NCBI RefSeq assembly: GCF_003589595.1
Contig: NW_020654810.1
Coordinates: forward strand, 7,079,389 to 7,143,388
DNA: 64,000 nt
Direction: 5' to 3'
Source: Hyposmocoma kahamanoa
Taxonomy: Eukaryota; Arthropoda; Insecta; Lepidoptera; Cosmopterigidae
This document shows positions 30,384-39,995 of this stretch, one piece after another; the first letter of the stretch is position 1, and each line of letters begins with the position of its first letter. Position numbers and translations under genes: made by a program. The notes under the pieces were generated by a model, which was given only the letters and a program-made list of their open reading frames with translations, did no database searches and was not told where the DNA came from.

Positions 30384-31881
30384 CGCGTACGCCGATGACA
30401 CGCTGGTGGCCGTCCGGGGGACCACCTTCCAGGAGGCGGCCCGAAGAGCCTCAGTAGCGGCGGACATGGTGGTCCGCCGAATACAACTGCTGGGGCTCGA
30501 GGTCACCGTGCCGAAGACGGATGTGGCCGTCTTCGGCGGGAGGGGTAGAAGTTGGGCGGTGCCGGCAGGCGCCCACATCTCCATCGCGGGAGCATCGGTC
30601 CCGGTCAAGTCCCAGATGAAATATCTGGGACTTGTCCTGGACCGGCGATGGAACTTCGGGGAGCATTTCCGGCAACTTGCTCCCCGAATAGTGGGCGCCG
30701 CATCGGCGTTGGGCAGGCTCCTGCCCAACCTCGGGAGGCCGGGAGCCCCATGCAGAAGGCTATACGCCGGGGTGACTCGGAGTATGGCCTTATACGGGGC
30801 TCCCATTTGGAGTGGGGCCATATCAGCGGCGACGAAGGCGCTGCTGAGAAGGCCCCAGAGGGTGGTCGCCCTGCGAATGTGCAGGGCGTACAGGACGGTG
30901 GCCTGCGCTGCCGCATGCGTCCTCGCCGGTACTCCGCCGTGGGACCTCGAAGCCGAGGTCCTGGCGGAGGTCCGCACCTACCGGCGGGGAATGAGGGACC
31001 GAGGCGAGCGACCCGCTCCCCAAGAGGTGGAGCGGGAGCGCCGCCTCGCGGCGCAGCGCATGCGGGACCGGTGGAAAGAGGGCTTGGCGGATCCCCCCTA
31101 TGGCGCTCGTACCATAGAGGCGATCCGCCCTGTCCTCGTAGAGTGGGTAAACCGGTCCCACGGACCACTGTCGTACCACCTTGTGCAGGTGCTGACCGGG
31201 CACGGCTGCTTCGGTCACTACCTGCACAAGGTGGCGAGGAGGGAACCGTCCCCGTCGTGCCACGAGTGCGGCGCTGCGGATGACACCGCGCAGCACACCC
31301 TAGAGGTGTGTAGCCGGTGGGATGAGCAGCGCCGCACTCTGACGGGGACTGTAGGGCAGGACCTCTCGCTGCCGAGTGTGGTTGCCGCCATGCTCGATAG
31401 CGAGGAGTCCTGGGAGGCGGTGGCCTCCTTTTGCGCAGAGGTTATGTCGCAAAAGGAGGCCGCGGAGCGGGTGCGCGAGGACGCGGCAGACGCGCACCCG
31501 CTCCGGCGCAGACGTACGGGGAGAAGGCGAAGGCAGTTCGCTGCTCGCCTGATCCCCTAGTGAGACCAGCGGGCACTGGACAGGGACTCCGGAGTCTGCA
31601 TTGCACGGCCTCACTCGTCTGGGGGGCGGGTCGGAGGACAACCGACTCGCCCCTCCGTTGGCGCGGGAGCCCTGGCGTAAGCTAGGGCGGCCGGGCGGCG
31701 TCGTGGTGAATGTTCACTGATCCCACGGCGCCGACTCAACCGGCGAGAGGGAAACCCGGGGGGGTTTTAGTGGGGTAGGCCCTCCAGCCTGGAGGGAGAG
31801 TCCCCACATAACCCCTGAGTCTCCCTGGGCTCAGGGGTATCCATAAAGATTTCCCCCCGACAAATAAAAAAAAAAAAAAAA
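30384..31881 (+). mobile_element. R1-clade LINE, 5'-truncated, in mariner
   Basis: Strikingly GC-rich against an AT-rich background. It starts in the codons for the RT active site, ends with a 321-bp 3' UTR and an A-run at 31864-31881, and is bracketed by a perfect 17-bp duplication of mariner sequence. These are the marks of target-primed reverse transcription followed by 5' truncation. The perfect duplication and open ORF suggest it is one of the youngest insertions in the window. Confidence 0.9.
30385..31560 (+). CDS. R1-clade LINE reverse transcriptase, C-terminal part
   Basis: Open from the truncation point; the first codons read IAYADDTLVAVRG, with the catalytic YADD at 30388-30399. 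The longest frame from a Met starts at 30406 (384 residues), but that Met is not the native start, which is lost. Further motifs: MKYLGLVLDRRWNFGEHF (thumb entry), then a long arginine-rich helix region, and the C-terminal zinc knuckle CHECGAADDTAQHTLEVC typical of R1/TRAS/SART-type RTs, ending in an Arg-rich tail. Native role: copies element RNA at the nicked target in the nucleus. The endonuclease and most of the fingers and palm are missing, so it is inactive alone. The overlapping frames on both strands are shadows of its GC-rich codons. Confidence 0.85.
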   Translation, partial: AYADDTLVAVRGTTFQEAARRASVAADMVVRRIQLLGLEVTVPKTDVAVFGGRGRSWAVPAGAHISIAGASVPVKSQMKYLGLVLDRRWNFGEHFRQLAPRIVGAASALGRLLPNLGRPGAPCRRLYAGVTRSMALYGAPIWSGAISAATKALLRRPQRVVALRMCRAYRTVACAAACVLAGTPPWDLEAEVLAEVRTYRRGMRDRGERPAPQEVERERRLAAQRMRDRWKEGLADPPYGARTIEAIRPVLVEWVNRSHGPLSYHLVQVLTGHGCFGHYLHKVARREPSPSCHECGAADDTAQHTLEVCSRWDEQRRTLTGTVGQDLSLPSVVAAMLDSEESWEAVASFCAEVMSQKEAAERVREDAADAHPLRRRRTGRRRRQFAARLIP

Positions 31882-31898
31882 GGCATGTGACATACCAT
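31882..31898. repeat. target-site duplication, right
   Basis: Exact copy of 30367-30383, directly after the A-run; mariner coding sequence resumes here. Confidence 0.95.
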
Positions 31899-32242
31899 GA
31901 GATTCGGGCATCTTTAGGCATAGGCATGAGTCAAATATAATCAATCCTACACAAACATTTGGGTGTGAAAAAGCTGTGCTCTCGGTGGATCCCACACAAT
32001 TTAACTGAGGCTCTAAAAACTGATCGCGTCACATGGTGCATTGCCATGCTTACCAGATTCAACGAAGGGTCATCAAATTTGGTGTGGGATATAGTAACAG
32101 GTGACGAAACATGGATTTATAGTTACGATCCCAAATCGAAGCAGCAATCGAGCGTATGGGTCTCTTAAGATGAGCCGAAACCAACCAAAGTGGCGCGCGT
32201 GAGATGTGCCTCTAAGCAGATGATTGTTTCTTTTTTTTACTG

Positions 32243-32385
32243 ACTTCAAAAAAGTAGGAGGTTCTCAATTCGAAAGTCCCATTTAAATCTGAAGAAAATA
32301 TTCGACCTCTAAGGGTAGTAAACTAGGGGATAAATGACTTTTGAGGTCGGTTTTTTTAGTACTCTGTACTGAGGTAAGGTTGTTA
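32243..32385 (-). mobile_element. repeat C deletion derivative inside mariner
   Basis: Has both ends of repeat C, GACTTCAAAAAAGTAGGAGG and TTTGAGGTCGGTTTTTTTAG plus GTACTCTGTACTGAG, but lacks most of the interior. It separates KQMIVSFF from the KTGHVATVAL-type segment of the transposase. Confidence 0.7.
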
Positions 32386-32882
32386 ATAAAACTGGACACG
32401 TGGCTACTGTAGCTTTGGAGAATTGTTGTACCATGAATAGTGATTGGTACACGACCATTTGTTTGCCGGAAGTTGTTGACAAACTCCGTAAAAATAACCA
32501 TAAACGACGTATCATCTTGCACCACGATAATGCCAGTTTTCGCACGGCCAGACAGGCAAATGAATTTTTGAAGGTGTACAACGTTGATCTTATGAGCCAT
32601 CCCGCATACAGTCCTTTTTAGTCCTTTTTTATTTATTTCCAAAAATTAAGAACTAGTTACGCGGTCAACGATTTTCAGCACCTGAAGAGGCTATCGAAGA
32701 GTATAAATATATATATGTTTCACAGATTGTCACGGAGGAATGGCATAAATGTTTTCAAAATTGGTTCATTCCTATGAAAAAGTGCAATGTTAACGGAGAA
32801 TATTTTGAGAAACAATAAATTCATTTCTGACCATTTATAGTATTTTTTTCTTATTCATTCCGGAAACTTATAGTGCGCCTCA

Positions 32883-32969
32883 CGTATATCGTGTACTCAA
32901 TGAGTTGACCATGGTTAATGTGCTTACAAAGGATATTTATTAAAAAAGACATAATTAAAATTAATGAGT
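32883..32969. other. unassigned spacer
   Basis: Short AT-rich flank. Confidence 0.4.
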
Positions 32970-33230
32970 AATAATTACCTGGACCTCGGCTCCGACGACC
33001 TGTTTGCACCCTTTGGAATCGAAACCATTGGCCCGTGGGGTCCCGGTGTCCTTCATCTTTACAAAATTTAATCAAAATAAAATAATACACTGTCTGGGAA
33101 ACCAAACCAGGGGCAGGCAGCCCCCTTGCCCAACGTATTAGCATAGCTATACTAAGAGCGAACGCCGCGGGGGTTCAATTTTATTTCATATAATTTAATC
33201 CTAATTTTAGTATTTAAGCTTTTTTCTATA
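32970..33230. repeat. repeat L, copy 1
   Basis: CTCGGCTCCGACGACCTGTT, GTGGGGTCCCGGTGTCCTTC, CACTGTCTGGGAAACC, CTTGCCCAACG and TTAGCATAG in order. Same-orientation partner at 33850-34135. Possibly the 3' UTR of a LINE. No coding sequence identified. Confidence 0.65.
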
Positions 33231-33849
33231 TTTTTGTACCTTACCTGTCTAGATACAAAGATAATAAACATTTTTCACTTACAAAATCCTGCACCAATAG
33301 CTCTCTCTATTACACAAGTTTCAATTTTCCTTAACTCTGTACCTACAACCTAACATTATGAACATATCAAATAGAGATCACGTAATTCCGAGTCTATTTG
33401 AAATACGAAAATAGATCAAAGACATATCAATTTCAAAGAAGCTGAAGTCCTGCGCTATGAGTTCTTTCTGGTGATTATGCGACTTATTACACCTTGAAAG
33501 AAGCTAGGGTAAATAGAAATTAAATCGTGATTCCCCAGTTCAGATAAAAAGAAATCTAGATTTACTTAGCAAACAAAATCCCAGTGTTCTTCTTAATTTA
33601 CGTAATTTATTCCAAAGGACAATCGCTACTAACTATCTTACTGATAAGCAAAAATTAAAGTCCTCCAGATTTATTCGCATGAATTTAATTAATCTCTCTA
33701 TCATTTTCTGAATCTACTCTTTTCGATTTCCATATTTGAGTAACCTTTCTGAGTGCATATTATTTAATATTGTCATGAATACCGTTGCATAGCAACGTGT
33801 TATAATAAATGCCTGTCATAGAGTTTTTAATGCGTTTAGTTACATAAAT
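33231..33849. other. unassigned AT-rich sequence
   Basis: Nothing recognised between the two repeat L copies. Confidence 0.4.
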
Positions 33850-34135
33850 AGATAAAGTAATACTGGGTCTCGGCTCCGACTACCTATTTACAGCCTTTGG
33901 AGACGAAACCCTCGACTCACGGGGTCCCGGTGCCCTTCATCTGTACAAAATTTTAACGAAAAATTAATATTCTGTCTGGGAAACCCAAGACCCGGTAGCT
34001 ACCTTGCCCAACGCGTTAGCATAGGCATACTTAGGGGGAACGCTGTCAGCATCTTGGGCACTTTGCCGCAGGGACCCAATTTTATTCATCATATATTTCA
34101 ACTTATTGTCTAATAAAAACTTTTATTTAATAGCT
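33850..34135. repeat. repeat L, copy 2
   Basis: GTCTCGGCTCCGACTACCTA, ACGGGGTCCCGGTGCCCTTC, TTCTGTCTGGGAAACCC, TTGCCCAACGCGTTAGCATA. Includes a segment (GCTGTCAGCATCTTGGGCAC) missing from copy 1. Confidence 0.65.
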
Positions 34136-34158
34136 AAATAGTACTCATACGTTCTGTT

Positions 34159-34215
34159 AAACACACACAAACACACGAAAACGCGCACAAAGACACACAC
34201 AAACACATACACACA
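34159..34215. repeat. (AC)n-rich microsatellite
   Basis: Imperfect run of ACACAAACACAC-type units. Confidence 0.9.
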
Positions 34216-35157
34216 CCACATTATTTCATTGCATTAGTTTTATTTTTAATTGCAAGTGAAGTTTTTATATCATATTTATTAATTTTAATGTCTTTATTTA
34301 CAGATTAACAAATGTAACTTGGAAGAGCGAAGTTTCTAACACAAGGAAAGTTTATTTAGAAGTTGCCCAAACACCAGGTAAGTAGGATAATTAATTATCT
34401 TATCTAGTAAATTAATTGCTCTATTTAAGCAATGTTAATTACTTTTTAGGAATATTCTCATCTTTATTAACTTTTTGCGTCTATTGTTAATTCTTCCTTG
34501 AAATGATTACCTACGAGACAGGCTATGTATTAGTTAGTGAAACCGGTTTTGAAAAATGTTTAAAAGTACAATGTCTTAAACTTACTTAATCCATAATATA
34601 TAAAATGATATATCTCACTTTTTATATTTCTTCTCTGAAATTTAACTGTATTTGATTTTATGTATAAATAAAATTACTTTCTTACTACATACAGAATACT
34701 ACCCATTTTTTTTTTGTCGCAACTGGTTGAAAATTTGTACTCGTCTAAAAACACGTTATAAAATAATAAAAGTTTCATTCATAAAACTTTGAAATAAATT
34801 GGGGAAAATATATTAATTTTAAAAATACGTAAATCATAAGGAAGCCGTTGTAAATACTTGTTTTAGAACCTATCAGCTTACATTTTGACATTTAATTTTA
34901 AGCTTCGTTTATATTTGCTATGATTTCTTCAACGTTGTGATAATATGAACGAAAGTTACAATAATTATGACACCGATAAGTCTTCTTTAACTAAACTTGA
35001 CTCACAAGTTCAAAGTTGTCAGAAAAATTCAAGCAAAAATTGTCTCAGCGTTGAAGAAAACCAGAAAATAAAGTGTCAAAATTTAGATTGTGCACAACGC
35101 ATAATTTTTTTTTAGGTTAAAAAATCAGTTTTGTTGTTGTGTAATGTTTTTTTTTAT
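34216..35157. other. unassigned AT-rich sequence
   Basis: Nothing recognised. Confidence 0.4.
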
Positions 35158-35377
35158 GATCTCAAGTGACGGGGCGAACAACGCCTTTGAATAACATTTG
35201 CAATGCCACTCAGAGCTTTAAATTGTAAAGAACTGACGGTCACTCTACTGCGCCTATCACCTTGAGATTATTTCACCAACACCCTTACCCTTCAAAACCG
35301 GATTAATGCTTGGCGGCAGAAATAGGTAAGGTGGCAGTACTTCCCTGCCTTTCACAAGGAACTCTACTGCTGCCAAA
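35158..35377 (-). mobile_element. SINE-B, minus strand
   Basis: TCTCAAGTGACGGGGCGAAC, GCCACTCAGAGCTTTAAATT, CTTACCCTTCAAAACCGG, TGCTTGGCGGCAGAAATAGG and CACAAGGAACTCTACTGCTG; one internal deletion after CTTGAGA. Confidence 0.8.
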
Positions 35378-35387
35378 AAGAGCTGGG

Positions 35388-35602
35388 AGCCTTCACATGT
35401 TTTCCGAGGTTAATGAAATCTTTGATAGACAGGTTGCATGACAATGTTTTCCTTCACCGAAACGCTCATGGTAAATTTGAAATTTAATTTCGCTCTTCAA
35501 TTCCGAAAAAATCAATTGTACGAACCCGGATTCAAACTCTTCCTACCTTCTGCCTGAGAGGTAGCAGGTGAAACCATTAGATAACTACGGCATTTTTAAT
35601 AC
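35388..35602 (-). mobile_element. SINE-A, minus strand
   Basis: TTTTCCTTCACCGAAACGCT, CATGGTAAATTTGAAATTTA, GGATTCAAACTC (box B complement), then GGTAGCAGGTGAAACCATTA and the head end at ACTACGGCATTTTT. Confidence 0.75.
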
Positions 35603-35639
35603 GAACTAAATGAAGCTAATTGTGTTTATGTGAAATTAT

Positions 35640-35715
35640 AGAACTCTCCATAGATGGCGCTACGGCTAAAAAGTCGTTGAAAAACCAAATACAAAGAGAC
35701 GACAACAAGCATATA
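35640..35715 (+). repeat. SINE-T body fragment
   Basis: CTCCATAGATGGCGCTACGG, AAAAAGTCGTTGAAAA and CGACAACAAGCATATA match the body at 13888-13955. Confidence 0.6.
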
Positions 35716-36450
35716 TTGAACACGTAGGTCGCTGAATGTCCGTCGCGAATAAATATAAGTAATTTTGAAGACATGACCTTATTAGGTACACGAACGCGAC
35801 GCAAATAAAATAATAAATATAAGACAACGTCGTATATATGTACATTGACAACGTCGTATATACATACATTCAATGATATCGTTTTCGTAACGAAAGTGGT
35901 CGGGTCCGGTGATTATGTTTGCATTGCCTCGCTGTTCTGTTTGTCCTTCCCGGCGCCGCCGTCCCATGATCCCACGCAGTGTCATGTAGGTACCCTCTGA
36001 GTAATTATTCTCGTAATCTGTGAACCAGCTGCAATCAATTTTGTTTCTACCTACGCCTCTCTCTCTATACTTAGGCATGTGCACAGCTGTTTTCAATCTA
36101 GCAGTTACCAAAAACAATAGCTCCTAATTGCAATGTAGAATAATTTAATTAAAACCTGGTTTTCTGAATACTTGTGTACGGAGGACGCAACCATTATGAA
36201 TATTTAGGTACCAAGGAGATTGCATTAATTATGTATTCCAATTTGCAAAGTAAACTGAAATTTTTATTATGGGCAAAGAACGCTATTTTTTTCTCATTTT
36301 GAAATTGAGTTTTAATCTAAACTATATATTCATATTTTCATATTAAGAAGAATTCTTATTTCGCCTAAATGAATTTATTGTAGTACAAATTAGCAATAAA
36401 AAATTCAAATATTTTTAATTAACATAATAAAAATAAGATCTTAGAATAAT
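35716..36450. other. unassigned; 24-bp tandem duplication at 35823-35872
   Basis: GACAACGTCGTATATA is repeated twice in tandem with small changes. An open frame on the minus strand (35782-36117) has no features I recognise and I do not call a gene. Confidence 0.4.
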
Positions 36451-36584
36451 AACGCATAGAATCCTAGCCCGCACACGCTAAGTGAGGCAAGTTAGAGGCT
36501 TCCCAAAGGGCCTACACGAGCGGGCGAGCTGTCAGTGCTCAAGGTCAAATTGCACCGCGAACAGCTCAAAAATGTTTGCTAATA
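36451..36584 (+). other. GC-richer leader before THAP-like exon
   Basis: CCTAGCCCGCACACGCTAAG, GGCCTACACGAGCGGGCGAG and GCACCGCGAACAG form a GC-rich patch directly upstream of a THAP-like start, as a 5' untranslated region might. Confidence 0.3.
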
Positions 36585-36707
36585 ATGACGAAATATGCGG
36601 TAAATGGGTGTAAAAATAGAACAGGCAAACATAAAATAGACACTAACATCACATTCCACAAGGAAGTAACGCGTTTCAACTTGTATTTTTATATAAATAT
36701 TCACTAA
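36585..36707 (+). pseudogene. THAP-domain N-terminal fragment
   Basis: ATG 36585 opens a short frame, MTKYAVNGCKNRTGKHK, followed by ITFHK. THAP zinc-binding domains begin with C-x2-4-C at this position, then a conserved N/R turn and FH(K/R)FP. Here the second Cys and FHK are present, but the first Cys position is Tyr and the FP is lost; the frame ends at about 36707. It is either a decayed first exon of a THAP-type gene or transposase (P-element-like) or a chance likeness. I see no downstream exons. Confidence 0.45.
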
Positions 36708-37019
36708 AACCGAAAATTAATTTCGTTGCAACAAGACACGAAAATGTTGCAAAGTAACGGATTTCTTTCTCCCAATTTTGCTATTCTGTTTCAAAATAAT
36801 TTATATTACGTAATTTTTTGAGAATAAACGATATCGCGACGGCTGCAGATTTTTTTTTATTCTAATGCAAGCATTTCTGCAAGTTAAATGCGTACAAATG
36901 TTGTTTACAAAGAGCAACCCCTAGAGTTTCTTGCTCATACTTCTCGGGGGAATCTGCCCTACGAATGATAAATAATGATGAAATAATGCTTACCTATGAA
37001 ATAAAGATTATTTTGATTT
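36708..37019. other. unassigned AT-rich sequence
   Basis: Nothing recognised. Confidence 0.4.
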
Positions 37020-37580
37020 TGATTCTGGGTATCGTTTACGAGGTATATGGGGGTGCTCATTACGAATATAGTACTTATTTCTAAGTCCAAGATGGTGGAC
37101 ACAATTTTTTTTAATGCAATATGGGTATCCTTTTGAAGGTATTTGGGGATGCTCATTATGAATATGGCACGATTTTTCGAAATAAATTGCGGGCACGATT
37201 TTTCGAAAAAAATATTTTTTCGAAAAATCGTGCCGCCATCTTGGATTTAGAAATGAGTGACATATTTGTAATGAGCACCCCCAAATACCTCGAAAATGAT
37301 ACCCATATTGCATTTATTTGAAAAGTCGTGTCCGCCATCTTGGATTTAGAAATAAATGCTGTATTTGTAATGAGCATCCCCAAATACCTTGAAAACGATA
37401 CCCAACTTGCAATTAAAATGCGATAAATCGTGCCCGCCATCTTGAATTTAGAAATGAGTGCAATTTTCGTAATGAGCACCTCGAATACCTCGAAAATGAC
37501 TCCCATATTGCATTTCTTTGAAAAGTCTTGTCCGTCATCGTGTATTCAGATATAAATGCCATTTCCATAAGGATTGTCAA
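37020..37580. repeat. roughly 100-bp tandem array with internal inversion
   Basis: The monomer carries GCCATCTTGGATTTAGAAAT, TTTGTAATGAGCACCCCCAA, ATACCTCGAAAATGATACCC and ATATTGCATTT. On the plus strand it starts at 37234, 37334, 37436 and (diverged) 37534, spaced 98-102 bp. Left of 37212 the same monomers run in the opposite orientation (AAGATGGTGGAC at 37090; GGTATTTGGGGATGCTCATT at 37139). The switch point is a perfect palindrome, CGATTTTTCGAAAAA..TTTTTCGAAAAATCG, at about 37196-37230. Overlapping frames on both strands are by-products of the repeat. Confidence 0.85.
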
Positions 37581-37885
37581 AAATAAATTTTTGAAAATTC
37601 TTGTCACTTGACATTGTCGATCGACAGTAACGATCGACAAAATCGAGCACACCTGTAGACACCTGATCAACAATGTCGGGCAAATCTGTAGGCACCTTTA
37701 ACTTAATGATGAGTTAAGCAAGATACAATTCTCCCACTTTTGAGGGAAATGTTATTCCATGGCATCATTATTTGTATATTTGTGTGCGTGCCGACGAGTG
37801 TAGATACAAGTTGCTTGCGCCTACATGAATTTGGTTTTTTCCTCACTTGTGACATTTCGTTTGATATGAAACTATCATTCTATGC
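37581..37885. other. unassigned; contains target duplication of MITE-M
   Basis: The duplication TTCTATGC is at 37878-37885. Short GATCGACA/TGTCGATCGAC inverted words near 37616-37640. Confidence 0.4.
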
Positions 37886-38171
37886 CATTGACTTACAAAT
37901 AAATGGACGACGGGTCTAATACAAAAACCACGAAAAAAATGTCCCAAGTCAACCTATTTAAGCGTAGTGACATATAAAGGAATATGAAAAAGCTAAAACG
38001 TTAAATTTAAATTGTAATGTCATCGCAGTACTGTCTAATTTTGCTTGCTTCGCTGTCAGTCGAACAAACGAAGACTAAAGCGTGAATGACGCTCTGTATA
38101 CGATTTTAACGCCCTATAAGTTCGGACACTTTTTAGCGTGGACCCGACGTCCATATAATTGTAAGTCAATG
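37886..38171 (+). mobile_element. MITE-M copy 1 (286 bp) with perfect 8-bp duplication
   Basis: Ends CATTGACTTACAAATAAATG and, inverted, CATTGACTTACAATTATATG, extending into GGACG(A/T)CGGGTC. Flanks TTCTATGC (37878-37885) and TTCTATGC (38172-38179) are identical. An 8-bp duplication fits hAT or P-type transposases. Interior is shared with the inverted copy at 63389-63675. Non-coding. Confidence 0.9.
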
Positions 38172-38189
38172 TTCTATGCGTTATTATTC

Positions 38190-38340
38190 TAAGGATAAGA
38201 TAAAGATAAATTTATTTCATTACAACTTAATCTAATACAAGTCAAAACTAATCAAATCAAATTCTTTATTGCGTATCATGTTGTAGAAATGTAGTTGTTA
38301 AAATGTTGTCATGGACCAAACATGAACCCTGCAGTGACGC
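38190..38340 (-). repeat. LINE 3' tail-like sequence
   Basis: AAATTTATTTCATTACAACT and CAAATCAAATTCTTTATTGCG resemble the inverse of LINE 3' tails seen at 46407 and 44870. Weak. Confidence 0.3.
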
Positions 38341-38929
38341 TGCAATACTAAAAATTTAATTATTTATTTACAAGCATTAAAAAAATAGGGCGCATTTATT
38401 CAACACGAATGTAATCGCGCTCACCCTGAGTGCAGCCGCGCGGTCGAAGAGTGGAGTCGGCGTTGTCGCCGCGCAACGACCGCGTACGTCTTACTGTCAT
38501 GGCAAAATACGCTCTACCTGTTTAGCATTTACGTTTTAAATTAAATGAGAGGTATTTAAATGTTGTTGCCTAGTAAATAGAATTCAGATTCGTGGCGGCC
38601 GCGCGAAAACTTTCACCTGGAACAGGGCGCTAATTATATTATACAATCTTCACAAAGCTATTAATTAAATCTTAGAACTCTAATAATAGAGTTGCGAAGT
38701 CTAAACTAAGTAAATTAGTAACTGTATTTTTCTTTATATTAAAACTTAACAGATTTGTTATATTTTTTTCACAATAAATCAATGAGCTATCGGTATCTAG
38801 TTATATAATATAAATTAATAGTTATATAAATTTAATTATGAAATAACTTCTGACAAGCCTTCCGTATCATAAGACTTATTCTTGAGCCAAGATTTGACGG
38901 TCTTTTGAAAAATGTCGACATGCACTATA
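38341..38929. other. unassigned; GC-rich patch 38420-38500
   Basis: CAGCCGCGCGGTCGAAGAGT and GTTGTCGCCGCGCAACGACC stand out in base composition, with no recognised family. Confidence 0.35.
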
Positions 38930-39399
38930 CAGGGTTGTAAAATACGTACGGCCTCGCAAGGACTATACGAGTATTATTAACATCATAAACAAGAACTTAT
39001 AATCCATGACTTTTAATAATTGATCAGATTATACTTTCGTACAAAACTTATTCGCTCTAGAAGATGATAATTCTGCGCGGTAACAAAAGAATTACCATAA
39101 ATACCTGTCTGATGCATAACGCAGGCGTGAAAGTCGTTCGAGAAGACGCTGAGTTTGAACTTACTAACCTATAACCAAACACAGATATCAAAAAGTATCA
39201 GATTGTACAATAAAAGCTTAAAAGTTTATTTTTGGTAAGTTTATTATGTTTTGTAAAAAGACATAGAACACAACTAGTGGAGTAATTCCACAAAAAATAA
39301 TTGAATACCAATTCAATACAAATTTAATTACAAAAGTTGTTGTTTATGACGTTAGTAATACAGTCCTGCGAGGTTGTTAGTATTTTACAAATAACCCTG
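38930..39399. mobile_element. MITE-H (470 bp), TA-flanked
   Basis: Left end CAGGGTTGTAAAATACGTAC, GGCCTCGCAAGGACTATACG; right end on the minus strand CAGGGTTATTTGTAAAATAC, CAACCTCGCAGGACTGTATT. Each is bordered by TA (38928-38929 and 39400-39401). Inner arm TTAACATCATAAACAA pairs with TTGTTTATGACGTTA. A solo right end is at 4030-4112. Confidence 0.7.
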
Positions 39400-39401
39400 T
39401 A

Positions 39402-39789
39402 TCGTGACATTATTGCACGGTACCTTTTTTCACGTTCTTGTAAACACCGTTTCAGTTAATGAGCTTTCGTCGATATACGTGACGTGTGGAGACAAACTTT
39501 ATGAGTACAAGTGTAAATATACTATTTTTAACTCTAATTTGGTAATGTTTTGCTCAATACGAAATATTAAAACAGAAACTCATATAACGTACCTAAGAGC
39601 TTTTAAACAACTTAAAAAAAGTACGCTCGCCTATGAAGTACTGCTGTGACCTTTCGGACTACTCTTGACTTATTTCTTTAATGAAATACAAACCAGTGCC
39701 AGGTTTACCTATGGTGCAGTATCTAACGGCTCATTCTGAGTGCTGAGTCTTGGCGTATTCCCTTACACAGTGCCGAAGCGGCTAAAACC
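39402..39789. other. unassigned sequence
   Basis: Open frame 39404-39649 has no recognised features. Confidence 0.4.
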
Positions 39790-39995
39790 GTTAGATCCAC
39801 GCGTCAAAGTTGTCAAAGAAACGCTAGATCAAGCATTGTGAAAGGTACCATCCGCGCGGCGCGTGAGTCTCGCCGTAGGCGCCAACGCTCGCGACCACTG
39901 TGAACGCAACGAGCATCTACTTATATTTGATTTACACCCACCCGCGCCCGCACCCGCCGCCACTCTGAATAAGGCCTAAGAGGCCCGCTCGCGAC
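39790..39995 (-). repeat. repeat D, uninterrupted copy
   Basis: CAAGCATTGTGAAAGGTACC at 39831-39850 and TTGATTTACACCCACCCGCG (39928-39947) match 5190-5265 and 4700-4740 in inverse orientation with no MITE between them, which marks the empty site. Confidence 0.6.

Larger units (their letters stand above)
30111..32818 (+). pseudogene. mariner transposase pseudogene
   Basis: Begins ATG 30111 (MDLNRENFRSMIFYDF), with a helix-turn-helix region and a stop codon after TTIYS (about 30247). It resumes after the R1 insert with ASLGIG and KKLCSRWIPHNLTEALK. The catalytic motifs are TGDETWIYSYDP (first Asp, 32103-32105) and ILHHDNASF (second Asp, 32526-32528). The third Asp, normally 34 residues on in the SPDLAP..D block, is lost: HPAYSPF is followed by a stop. 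It ends GEYFEKQ at 32818. Mariner transposase cuts and pastes the element at TA; this copy cannot. Confidence 0.85.
29941..32882 (+). mobile_element. mariner element carrying two insertions
   Basis: Terminal inverted repeats: GGCGCACTATAAGTTTCCG at 29944-29962 and its inverse at 32861-32879. TA dinucleotides flank the left end. Without the R1-clade insert (30384-31881) and repeat C piece (32243-32385), the element would be about 1.3 kb, the usual mariner size. The exact outer bases are uncertain by a few positions. Confidence 0.85.

Noticed and set aside
30552..31296. Several long open frames overlapping the R1-clade ORF on both strands
   Set aside because: GC-rich codons of the real RT frame leave few stops in the other frames; only the plus-strand frame has RT and zinc-knuckle motifs.
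37156..37506. Long overlapping frames at the tandem array
   Set aside because: By-products of the 100-bp repeat period; no domain.
37020..37580. CRISPR-like array
   Set aside because: Repeats are 100 bp without unique spacers and the sequence is eukaryotic.
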